Positions 38,608 to 45,476 of a stretch of DNA of 63,805 nt are shown here, piece by piece. Below the pieces are notes generated by a model, which was not told the origin of the DNA, ran no database searches, and saw only the letters and a list, made by a program, of their open reading frames with translations. The translations under genes were made by a program, and so were the position numbers. Position 1 is the first letter of the stretch. Every line of letters begins with the position of its first letter. Source of the DNA: Phycisphaeraceae bacterium (lineage in GTDB: Bacteria; Planctomycetota; Phycisphaerae; Phycisphaerales; Phycisphaeraceae); contig PAIY01000211.1 of NCBI GenBank assembly GCA_002704825.1, positions 1 through 63,805 of the forward strand, in the 5' to 3' direction.

Positions 38608-39731
38608 GGCTTGGTTTCCTGTTCCAGGTATGGGCTTGTTGCAGCGTCCTGTTGCTTTGCTGATGTTTCAGCGGCTTGTTTTTCTTTCTCGGCCTTGGCT
38701 TTTTCCTCAGCTTCAATTGCTTTGATCTGTTCAACGATGAGACTGCGGAAGGTTGGATCTTTGATCTGTTCCAAAAGCATGTTCTGCATGGCAATCATGG
38801 TGCGTTCGGGGGGGATGCTATGCCAATAGGCTTTAATCCCAACATAACCAAGATTGTTTCCTTCTGAGTCAGCAAGGGGCATGGGCGCTACCGTGCCGAT
38901 CTCTTCGGGGGGCATGTATGCATTGAAAATGTTGTCCATCACTTTGTAACCCAGCCAGCCGATGATGCAGACGGCAACGAACATCATCAGGAATGTATTG
39001 GCACGGTGATTACTTGTCTGTGTTTCTTCGATGTACTGCATCAACTGACTGACACGTTGATCCAATTGACCAATGGCGGTGGCAACCTGACTTTGATTGG
39101 CTGACGATGAACCGTCCTGAACATGGTCCTGAGAGTCCGGCGAATCATTGCGACAACGACGTTGGCGTCCGTTGACCCAGAAACAATCCACCGGCTTGAT
39201 CTGTCCTTCATGGTTGGCACAAATCGCTTCGTCACCACTCAAGGGATCGGTTACCAGCGCGAACTGGGCAGGGCCGGAGAAGAAGTTCTGCTGGATGAAT
39301 TTATCCATGTCCGAAAAGTTGACACCAAAGCCCGGGTGCGAGTGATACCAACCCACGATGCTGAGTTTGGGATATTGGCTTTCGCGGACTTTGTGGATTT
39401 CGTCCCATGTTTCCTGCGTGTAGGTCACATGCGTACCACCGCTTCGTGACGTACTGCCACGGATCGCGCCTTTGACATCGACATAGAGTCCGCGGTCGTC
39501 TTCACAGAGATCACCCACCATCACGCCGCAAATCTCAGCTTCCAGCGATTCGCGGGCATGGGCAAGGATGTCCGCATACGCCTGGCTGTCAAAGCTGATT
39601 CGCAGCCATTGGTTGGCTGTAGCGGGTCCGGGAAACGGGCGGCGGTGAATCTTGCCGACGTCATCAGACCAGCCGGAGACCTGCACGTCGTCAGCAGCAG
39701 GTTTGTCGGATTTTTTCTTTTGCTTTGACAT
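38604..39731 (-). CDS. Membrane-anchored JAMM/JAB deubiquitinase-like metalloprotease
   Basis: The 375-residue protein has an N-terminal JAB/MPN domain with the full JAMM zinc signature: Glu66 in SLEAEICGVMVG, then HSHPGFGVNFSDMD with His130, His132, Ser140 and Asp143 (HxH-x7-S-x2-D). After a linker rich in Gln and Ser, a helical segment (QLDQRVSQLMQYIEETQ) leads into one membrane helix (TFLMMFVAVCIIGWLGYKV). An outer domain ends in a charged coiled coil (AEEKAKAEKEKQAAE). JAMM enzymes cut isopeptide bonds after ubiquitin-like proteins or trim their precursors. Fusion to a membrane anchor is unusual. The start abuts the E1 stop, indicating coupled translation. Confidence 0.9.
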   Translation of the reverse strand: MSKQKKKSDKPAADDVQVSGWSDDVGKIHRRPFPGPATANQWLRISFDSQAYADILAHARESLEAEICGVMVGDLCEDDRGLYVDVKGAIRGSTSRSGGTHVTYTQETWDEIHKVRESQYPKLSIVGWYHSHPGFGVNFSDMDKFIQQNFFSGPAQFALVTDPLSGDEAICANHEGQIKPVDCFWVNGRQRRCRNDSPDSQDHVQDGSSSANQSQVATAIGQLDQRVSQLMQYIEETQTSNHRANTFLMMFVAVCIIGWLGYKVMDNIFNAYMPPEEIGTVAPMPLADSEGNNLGYVGIKAYWHSIPPERTMIAMQNMLLEQIKDPTFRSLIVEQIKAIEAEEKAKAEKEKQAAETSAKQQDAATSPYLEQETKP

Positions 39732-40937
39732 TTAACCCTCCGGGTTAGAAGCGTGGATTTGGCTTGTTTGCAGTTGTTTTTCCTGATCGCCTGAAAGTTC
39801 AATCCCCAGGCCATCCATGCCCCTGCGCGCCCAAAGCACATCCCATGCAGGCAAGCCAAGCGCTTTGGCGGTGCGTTGCATCAGGGGCGAATCGGGCATG
39901 ATGCTGTGAACAAACGCAGGGACACATTCTTCCTGGCAGGTCTCACAGACAAGTGTCGACGTTTTGAGTCGATCCACCGGCATGAAAATCTCACGTTCAT
40001 TCTGACACTTGGGGCAGGTGAGTGTCTGGACCAATTCACGCGAGAGATCGATGGCATCCAGGCCATGGAGTTTTTCTGTTGCCCATTGAGCGATCTGATC
40101 TAACGGCGTGTCCGAATCGAATGTATTCACCGATTGGATTGAAGTTGATTCTTCATGCCATGGGCAGTTTTTGCCTTGCGTGTATTGGATCGGGTAGGAC
40201 GTATGCCGCAGACCTTCGTAGACGAAACCGCTACCATCCAGGCAGTCAAGTTGGTGCAACCGTTTGATGACTTCCTGCGCCTGCATCGCGCCGATGACCG
40301 ACGCTGTGGTGATGGTGGTGGGGACACCGCCTGCGTCGAATGCCTGCCGGGCAAGCAGCGAACAGGAACGGCGTTGATTGACCAGTTGCCAATCGGCATT
40401 GCCCATGGTGCATTCGTAGCAGGGGGTCCGCGGTGCATCAAAACCGCGGACAATGCCGTTGAGAACATCCAGTCCACCATCGACCCATGGCTTTTGGGTT
40501 TGGATGCAGCATTGGTTGACGAACAGGCGTGCTTCACGATTGTCCAATGCGCCGACAATCACCTGGGCCCATCGAAACCATCCCAGTCCCAGATCCGACA
40601 GCACGTTGCCATCAATCACATGCACATTTAATGTCGGATACAAAGCCAACGCTGCTTTGGCGGCAGTGACGGTTTTGAGGTGTCCTTCATCGGACTCGCG
40701 AAACAAAACCGATCGGCTGAGATTGCTCGCTTCGATTTTATCCATGTCTGCAATGGCAAGATGTCCGACGCCAAGCAACGCCAGATTCTTGATCACTTCA
40801 TTGCCCAAGGCGCCTGCTCCGATCACCAGCACACGGGCGTTGGTCAATGCCTGCTGGTCCCACCACTTGATACTTTGATGGCGTGCGAAGCGGTCCTCCT
40901 GAAGAACCATGGGTTGGCCTTCGGTCGGCTGACTCAT
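39732..40937 (-). CDS. E1-like (ThiF/MoeB superfamily) activating enzyme
   Basis: The 401-residue protein has an ATP-binding Rossmann core (VLVIGAGALGNEVIKNLALLG, Gly40-x-Gly42-x2-Gly45), IADMDKIEASNLSRSVLFRE for the Asp and Arg that contact ATP, and GALDNREARLFVNQ. CYECTM (Cys173, Cys176) with CPWH (258-261) can form the zinc site. Cys192 in RRSCSLLARQ is a candidate catalytic cysteine in the loop before the conserved TASVIGAMQAQEVIK helix. A C-terminal zinc ribbon follows (CPKCQNE, CETCQEEC). E1 enzymes adenylate the C-terminus of a ubiquitin-like protein and pass it to E2. It overlaps the ubiquitin-like gene by four bases (ATGA), so the two are translationally coupled. Confidence 0.93.
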   Translation of the reverse strand: MSQPTEGQPMVLQEDRFARHQSIKWWDQQALTNARVLVIGAGALGNEVIKNLALLGVGHLAIADMDKIEASNLSRSVLFRESDEGHLKTVTAAKAALALYPTLNVHVIDGNVLSDLGLGWFRWAQVIVGALDNREARLFVNQCCIQTQKPWVDGGLDVLNGIVRGFDAPRTPCYECTMGNADWQLVNQRRSCSLLARQAFDAGGVPTTITTASVIGAMQAQEVIKRLHQLDCLDGSGFVYEGLRHTSYPIQYTQGKNCPWHEESTSIQSVNTFDSDTPLDQIAQWATEKLHGLDAIDLSRELVQTLTCPKCQNEREIFMPVDRLKTSTLVCETCQEECVPAFVHSIMPDSPLMQRTAKALGLPAWDVLWARRGMDGLGIELSGDQEKQLQTSQIHASNPEG

Positions 40938-41230
40938 GAACGCCCCTTCACATCGCAGGGGGCACCCGCGGTAATCTCCGGTTGAAGTCGCAGATCGTCA
41001 CCATTGCAGACGCCAGCTTCCATGAGCGTTTCGTCATCATGCAATTGCTTGCCACTTCGTCGGTGATGCAGCTTGTAACTCATGATCTGGCCGTCGGGGC
41101 TGTTGAGTGGCAGGTTCATCTGCTCCACGAGAATCACCAGCAGACGGGCGATCTCCACATCATCGGGCGCTTCGACTTCCTGGTGACGCGAGCCGGTGAT
41201 ATCCCAGATTCGCATGTTGACATTAGACAT
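40934..41230 (-). CDS. Ubiquitin-like (YukD-type) beta-grasp protein
   Basis: The 98-residue protein has the length and strand-helix pattern of a beta-grasp fold: MRIWDITGSRHQEVEAPDDV, then IARLLVILVEQMNL as the helix, YKLHHRRSGKQLHDDETLME and GDDLRLQPEITAG. The SGKQLHDDETLMEAGV stretch matches the ubiquitin or YukD loop (GxxLxxdxTLxexGV). The tail ends APCDVKGRS and lacks a Gly-Gly terminus. Only Gly89 is available at the end of the last strand, and exposing it would require removal of nine residues, a job for the JAMM protease of the same operon. The overlap with E1 is the best evidence that it is the modifier. Tail processing is an inference. Confidence 0.85.
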   Translation of the reverse strand: MSNVNMRIWDITGSRHQEVEAPDDVEIARLLVILVEQMNLPLNSPDGQIMSYKLHHRRSGKQLHDDETLMEAGVCNGDDLRLQPEITAGAPCDVKGRS

Positions 41231-41254
41231 AAAAACAAACTCCGTCTGATCGGT

Positions 41255-41560
41255 TTACTGTTTTTTGAATTGAAGGTCGTTGGGCATTTTGTGATTGACG
41301 GTTGCCCGGACGCGGTCGACAAGGTATTGGACCGCTTCTGTGTGTTTTACTTTTTTGGGATTGATGCCAATGGTGTAAAGCGAGGTGCCGATGCCGATGG
41401 TCAATTCATGGGTATCCGAGAGGACCAGTGAGTCGATCTCGTCGTACCCGAATTTTTTAGCGGACGAAAACGCGACGCCTGCGGTATAGGAGACATAGCT
41501 CATGCTCAGGGTGAGTTTTCGTTTTTCCAGAAGGTTTGAGTCGGTGATGGTGTGTGTCAT
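41255..41560 (-). CDS. Uncharacterised 101-residue protein of the ubiquitin-like operon
   Basis: I do not recognise this family. The protein is small, soluble, has no signal peptide or membrane helix, and is predicted mainly beta-rich (RKLTLSMSYVSYTAGVAFSS, SLVLSDTHELTIGIGTSLYTIG) with a C-terminal helix (TEAVQYLVDRVRATVNHKM). The strand-rich core followed by one helix could be a PH-like or beta-sandwich fold. It is the gene immediately before the ubiquitin-like protein (24 bases) and 12 bases after the B-box gene, so it is part of the operon. It may be a scaffold, a substrate or a regulator. Its function cannot be assigned. Confidence 0.75.
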   Translation of the reverse strand: MTHTITDSNLLEKRKLTLSMSYVSYTAGVAFSSAKKFGYDEIDSLVLSDTHELTIGIGTSLYTIGINPKKVKHTEAVQYLVDRVRATVNHKMPNDLQFKKQ

Positions 41561-41572
41561 GTGTTTGTCCCC

Positions 41573-42589
41573 TTAACCCGCGAGCATGCCGACGATCATC
41601 AGTAAGAACCACATCCCGAGAATGATGCCGTTGGCGATCATGCCGATCCACGTGATGGGGGGATTGCCCCGGTTTTTATCGCGTGATGCGACGCCGATCG
41701 CCGTGCCGACAAGGCTGGGGAGAATGCCGACGTACATGAGAATGACCCCCAGGGCGTCCTCACTTTCTTGGGCGATTTCCTCAAAGACACCCAGAACCAA
41801 TGCCCCCAATGCCAGGAAACTCCAGACCGCCAGGACGATGGACCAGATGGCCAGGCTTTTTCGGCCGGAAGTTAATTTTTTGACAGGGTTGGTCGCACAG
41901 GCAGGGCAAAGATGCACATTACCCGGGTACGTAAAAACGCAGGTGTTGCACACGGGGGTATGACATTCCATACACACCGCTACCGCCTGGACATCGGGGT
42001 GATGGATACACTGAGCATTGATGGCAGGGATATTGGCAGCGATTCGGGATGTCACGCCACTGGCACAATCAGGACACAGGTGACTGCCATCGGGATAGGC
42101 AAAATCGCAGGTCGCACACACGGCTGCACGGCATCGTCCGCAGTTGGCGATCACAGGCATGTCCGGATGACGCTTGCATGCAGTGCTGTTGACCCGCGTG
42201 GTCTGTGGGGTCGTGGGAGGTGCCGATTCGGCCAATTCGTATGTGCCGTCATCCTGAGCCAATGCGTCAGATGGCAGGGTGACCGTACCGACATGACCGC
42301 ATTGACATTTGACGTCTTTGCCAACCATCTCCGGCAACAGTTCATAAGTCCGCTGGCATCCATCGCAGCAATACTTGAGCTTCTCGGCGGGCGCTGCTTC
42401 TGTCACTTGCACCGGTTCGTTGCCTGGCGTGTCTGGTGCCAGTGGCGGAGCCTGTGTGGGATCTGGCGGTAACAGGGCTGGATCACGGACGAAGAGCAAT
42501 TGAAAGTGATCACCATGCCTGGGGCAGATGGCTCGCCCTTCAGCGGTTGGCGTCAGATTCAACATACATAATGGGCAAAACAACTCCAC
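41573..42589 (-). CDS. B-box-like zinc-finger protein with C-terminal membrane helices
   Basis: The 338-residue protein starts from GTG 42589 and contains several Cys/His modules. A zinc ribbon (CPLCMLNL, CPRHGDHF) lies at 5-28 and a second one (CCDGCQRTYEL, KCQCGHVG) at 74-100. Two tandem B-box-like fingers follow at 138-175 (CKRHPDMPVIANCGRCRAAV) and 194-231 (CIHHPDVQAVAVCMECHTPV). Four hydrophobic helices (about 245-335) anchor it. B-box fingers in eukaryotes accompany RING domains in TRIM-type ligases. It sits 12 bases before the uncharacterised gene of the same operon, so its fingers may recruit partners of the ubiquitin-like pathway to the membrane. The role is not known. Confidence 0.78.
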   Translation of the reverse strand: MELFCPLCMLNLTPTAEGRAICPRHGDHFQLLFVRDPALLPPDPTQAPPLAPDTPGNEPVQVTEAAPAEKLKYCCDGCQRTYELLPEMVGKDVKCQCGHVGTVTLPSDALAQDDGTYELAESAPPTTPQTTRVNSTACKRHPDMPVIANCGRCRAAVCATCDFAYPDGSHLCPDCASGVTSRIAANIPAINAQCIHHPDVQAVAVCMECHTPVCNTCVFTYPGNVHLCPACATNPVKKLTSGRKSLAIWSIVLAVWSFLALGALVLGVFEEIAQESEDALGVILMYVGILPSLVGTAIGVASRDKNRGNPPITWIGMIANGIILGMWFLLMIVGMLAG

Positions 42590-42665
42590 GATGGATTGAC
42601 CCCCTGTTAACTGTCACACGCGTGTAATGGTTTGACGTTGGATGATTAAAGCGAAAGCATTTTGA

Positions 42666-43073
42666 TCAGGATGCAGCGATAGCTATGACATTCAAGATGA
42701 TGCTGATGATCCACAGGACCAGGACGATGGACCCGATGATCGTTGCAGCGGTGGCTTTACCTGAACCTGTCATGCGTGGATTTTCTGCGATCATTTTCTT
42801 GGCTTTGGAAGCTTTGATCAATGCCAGCGGTTCAAGAATGATACCGAAGCAGAAGAGTCCGACGATGGCCAGAATCAGCGCGTCATTGGCTTCCTTGCAG
42901 GGGATCGTTGCTTCTTCAGGAATCGCGCCTGCCGTCGGGCTGGCAGCCATGGTCTTACAGGCACCGCAGTATTGCTTGCCGGAAATATCCACGAGACAGT
43001 TTGAGCAGAACGGTTCTGCACAACCTTCACAACGACTGACAGCGTCAACACCCGGGTGATTTTTACATTCCAC
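42666..43073 (-). CDS. Small B-box-like zinc-finger membrane protein (DUF4190-like)
   Basis: The 135-residue protein starts at GTG 43073. One B-box-like finger covers about 3-40 (CKNHPGVDAVSRCEGCAEPF, CSNCLVD, CGACKT), followed by two hydrophobic helices (ILAIVGLFCFGIILEPLALI and IIGSIVLVLWIISIILNVIAI) separated by a basic loop, as in DUF4190 proteins. It is the first gene of the minus-strand run, 76 bases before the larger B-box protein, so its membership in the operon is likely but not proven. It may anchor or position the finger at the cytoplasmic face of the membrane. Confidence 0.78.
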   Translation of the reverse strand: MECKNHPGVDAVSRCEGCAEPFCSNCLVDISGKQYCGACKTMAASPTAGAIPEEATIPCKEANDALILAIVGLFCFGIILEPLALIKASKAKKMIAENPRMTGSGKATAATIIGSIVLVLWIISIILNVIAIAAS

Positions 43074-43170
43074 TGAATTGGACCCCCATATGCGAGTTAA
43101 AATGAGTTGTTATGATTGAACGGCATTCATTAATGCAGGAAAATCATAACCCCACTTGATCCGTTATGCA

Positions 43171-43584
43171 ATGACAAAAGCCACGCCGTATCACATCCTG
43201 ATTCTTGTTTGCAGTCTTGTTGTGTTGCTGCTGAGTTTTCTGTTGCGTTTTGATGAACATGGCCTGCATCTGCATGGCATGGATCATGTGGTTGTACCTG
43301 ACGTGTGCTTTTTCAAAATGGCAACGGGATGGGATTGTCTGTTCTGCGGGTTGACGCGCAGTTTCGTTGCCATCACACACGGCCAACTGCATCTGGCGTA
43401 TGAATATCACCGTCTGAGTTTTCTTGCGATGCTCATTGTGCTTGGCCAACTGCCTTATCGCATCGCCTTGATCTGTCGTCCGTCTCTTAAGCATCACCGT
43501 GTAATGCGCAGCTTGCAACGTTGGACGCTGCCGGTGTTCATGGGACTGGCTCTGATCAACTGGATTGTCAGCATATGGCTATAA
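43171..43584 (+). CDS. DUF2752 family membrane protein
   Basis: The 137-residue protein has a signal-anchor helix (ILILVCSLVVLLLSFLL) and two further membrane helices. GWDCLFCGLTRSFVAITHG is the DUF2752 signature (GxxCPxCGxTRSxxA) in slightly altered form. The function of the family is unknown; it often accompanies small membrane proteins in planctomycete and Bacteroidota genomes. I chose ATG 43171; TTG 43156 in the same frame would add five residues. It diverges from the B-box gene across about 100 bases, so it may belong functionally to the ubiquitin-like operon without being part of it. Confidence 0.8.
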   Translation: MTKATPYHILILVCSLVVLLLSFLLRFDEHGLHLHGMDHVVVPDVCFFKMATGWDCLFCGLTRSFVAITHGQLHLAYEYHRLSFLAMLIVLGQLPYRIALICRPSLKHHRVMRSLQRWTLPVFMGLALINWIVSIWL

Positions 43585-43768
43585 AAAAACCGCTGATCAG
43601 ATGGACAGCGGCGTGTTTGGCTTGGCAGACGATTTGTGTCGTTTGAAAAATGGTGGTTAACCGCGTGCATGAAACGTTCCGGCGATATACAACGAAAATG
43701 AGCGTATTCTTACCTATATCATGGGCTTAGGGAGACGAATGACGATAGAAAACATTGTAATCAAGCTC

Positions 43769-43805
43769 TTGACAGATTTTGTCGATGAGTATATTATGTA
43801 CTCAT
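43769..43805 (+). promoter_or_regulatory. Promoter and operator of the HigBA-type unit
   Basis: TTGACA (43769-43774), a 17-base spacer and TATTAT (43792-43797) form a near-consensus sigma70 promoter. ATGAGTA-N7-TACTCAT (43785-43805) is a perfect palindrome covering the -10 and the toxin start codon (43804). Transcription would begin at or near that ATG. Confidence 0.8.
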
Positions 43806-44112
43806 GCACGTGATCAGCATCAGACGGTTGAAGGCGTACTGGCAGCGACATGAGGCTGCCAGGATCGGATTGTTGGCTTGGCATAAAATCGCATCCAAAG
43901 CCAACTGGCTGGACATCAACGATGTCCGCAAGTCCTTGCCGACAGCCGATGCGGTCAAGGTTAAAAGCGGAGCGGTCATGACGGTTTTCAATATCAAAGG
44001 CAACCATTACCGACTGATCACGAGCATCTATTATCCAGGTCAGCAGGTTTACATCAAGATGGTTTTAACCCATGCCCAATACAGTAGGGATCAATGGAAG
44101 GAACAGCTATGA
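43804..44112 (+). CDS. HigB-type toxin (mRNA interferase family)
   Basis: The 102-residue protein matches the HigB_toxin group. The N-terminal helix MHVISIRRLKAYWQRHEAA and the LLAWHKIASKANWLDINDVRKS region are followed by the beta-sheet core VKSGAVMTVFNIKGNHYRLI and the C-terminal KMVLTHAQYSRDQW. These toxins cut mRNA on the ribosome. The toxin gene comes first, as is typical of higBA. It overlaps the antitoxin by four bases. A sigma70-like promoter and palindrome sit directly before the ATG, so the mRNA may lack a leader. Confidence 0.9.
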   Translation: MHVISIRRLKAYWQRHEAARIGLLAWHKIASKANWLDINDVRKSLPTADAVKVKSGAVMTVFNIKGNHYRLITSIYYPGQQVYIKMVLTHAQYSRDQWKEQL

Positions 44113-44552
44113 GAGCCAAAACCAAAAATAAAGGCCATGATGCTTTACCCAAGACGTTCGACGATCTGGTCAAGCTGTTGTGCCCCCACGTGATTCTTGA
44201 TGAAGCCGCTTATGAAAACGCCATCGAGATGATGGATGTTCTGACCAGCATCCCCCAGGACAGAATCACCAATGGTCAGGCAGAGTACATGCAGACGCTT
44301 GGCATTTTGGTTGCGGAGTTTGAAGGCAGGCATGACAGCATCAATGCCCAGGAGCTTAGTTCTGTGGAAATGCTTGCGTTCCTGATGGATCAGCATGAAA
44401 TGAATGCCTCGGATTTGGGGCGTCTGCTCGGGAATCGAGCCCTTGGCTCGAAGATCATGCGTGGGGAGCGAGAACTCAGCAAGGTTCACATTCGCACTTT
44501 GTGCCGGCATTTCAATGTGTCGTCGGATGTGTTTGTAATGGCAGGTGAATGA
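44109..44552 (+). CDS. HigA-type antitoxin with HTH domain
   Basis: The 147-residue protein has an N-terminal helical part that would wrap the toxin (DDLVKLLCPHVILDEAAYEN) and a C-terminal HTH (about 95-140: LMDQHEMNASDLGRLLGNRALG, KIMRGERELSKVHIRTL). It should neutralise the toxin encoded just before it and bind the palindrome over the promoter. ATG 44109 is preferred over 44094 because AAGGA lies six bases upstream and the ATGA overlap with the toxin stop gives translational coupling. Confidence 0.9.
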   Translation: MRAKTKNKGHDALPKTFDDLVKLLCPHVILDEAAYENAIEMMDVLTSIPQDRITNGQAEYMQTLGILVAEFEGRHDSINAQELSSVEMLAFLMDQHEMNASDLGRLLGNRALGSKIMRGERELSKVHIRTLCRHFNVSSDVFVMAGE

Positions 44553-44761
44553 ATGGCCAGAATCGGTCGTGTCACGGAGTGAACCCAACCCATACGGCCT
44601 GCACTATTTTCGCTATGTTATCAGGGCCAGCCCAACCCCCTGGGATGCAAGGTTTCAGCGAAAGGGGGAAAAGGGAATCGAGTGGCAGTTGCTTGTCAAG
44701 AGGGCAGTTAAATTGGCAGTGCACAGACGGCCGATATGTGGTGTGATAAAAAAAGTAATAC

Positions 44762-44776
44762 TGACAGGTGTTGTCA
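44762..44776. promoter_or_regulatory. Small inverted repeat before the RHH/PIN pair
   Basis: TGACA-GGTGT-TGTCA has perfect 5-bp arms and ends five bases before the antitoxin ATG. It is a plausible ribbon-helix-helix binding site. Confidence 0.45.
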
Positions 44777-44780
44777 TAAT

Positions 44781-45023
44781 ATGATTCGACGAACTATTAC
44801 ATTGCCTGACGAGATGGATGTGCAGATCCAACAAGCAGCCGAGAAAAAAGGTGTCAGCTATAGTGCTTACATCAGGCAGGTTGCAGAGCAGTCTTTGGAA
44901 CAAGAGCAGGGCCACGATCCATTTTTTGATTTCCAATTTGATGGCTCTCCCGATTTGGCATCGAATGTCGATGACATGTATCGTCAACCGTCTAAACGCG
45001 CCCAGAAGGCAGCAGGTAAATGA
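44781..45023 (+). CDS. Ribbon-helix-helix antitoxin
   Basis: The 80-residue protein starts MIRRTITLPDEMDVQIQQAA, the beta strand and first helix of a CopG/RHH domain, then EKKGVSYSAYIRQVAEQSL for the second helix. The charged C-terminal half (GHDPFFDFQFDGSPD) would bind the toxin. ATG 44781 is chosen because it starts with the RHH strand. A GTG at 44736 in the same frame would add 15 unlikely residues. It overlaps the PIN gene by four bases (ATGA) and should repress the pair. Confidence 0.88.
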   Translation: MIRRTITLPDEMDVQIQQAAEKKGVSYSAYIRQVAEQSLEQEQGHDPFFDFQFDGSPDLASNVDDMYRQPSKRAQKAAGK

Positions 45024-45457
45024 CTCAGTTGTATGTCGATACCAATGCCTTTCTCGCACGATTCAACCGGCAAGATAATCTGTATGAAGTTATTAAGCCT
45101 TCGTGGCAAACCATCATGCAGAAGAAAACAAGGTTGATCACGACCAATGAGGTCGTTTGCCAAACGTTAAGTCGTGTGGCCATGAAAGAATCGCCTGAGT
45201 TGGCTGCAACGGTAGGACGGTTGTTGCTCAATTTCCGTCAACTGACCATTGAACCTGTCACACGTCAGGATCAGCTTGAAGCTTTTAAACTGCTCAAGAA
45301 GTTTTCAGATCAGGCCATTGGATACACGGACTGTCCCAGTTTCGCGGTGATGCAGCGTTTGGGGTTACAGCAGGTGTTTAGTCAAGATCATCATTTTGCG
45401 ATTGCAGGTTTTGAGCTATGGCCTGGCAAGATCCGTACGCGCCGCAAAAAACGTTGA
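45020..45457 (+). CDS. PIN-domain toxin (VapC-like)
   Basis: The 145-residue PIN protein has the acidic metal-binding residues spread as expected: Asp in LYVDTNAFLARF (residue 6), Glu in TTNEVVCQTL (about 43), and Asp in GYTDCPSFAVM and in FSQDHHF toward the C-terminus. PIN toxins cut tRNA or rRNA. It is translationally coupled to the RHH antitoxin and ends 20 bases from the end of the convergent SNF2 gene. Confidence 0.88.
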   Translation: MTQLYVDTNAFLARFNRQDNLYEVIKPSWQTIMQKKTRLITTNEVVCQTLSRVAMKESPELAATVGRLLLNFRQLTIEPVTRQDQLEAFKLLKKFSDQAIGYTDCPSFAVMQRLGLQQVFSQDHHFAIAGFELWPGKIRTRRKKR

Positions 45458-45476
45458 TTGTGATGTGCAAGGGTTG

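Noticed and set aside
43591-43620. CCGCTG-N10-CAGCGG hairpin with an A-run as a minus-strand terminator
   Set aside because: No minus-strand gene lies upstream of it, and on the plus strand it has no T-run, so I do not assign a function.
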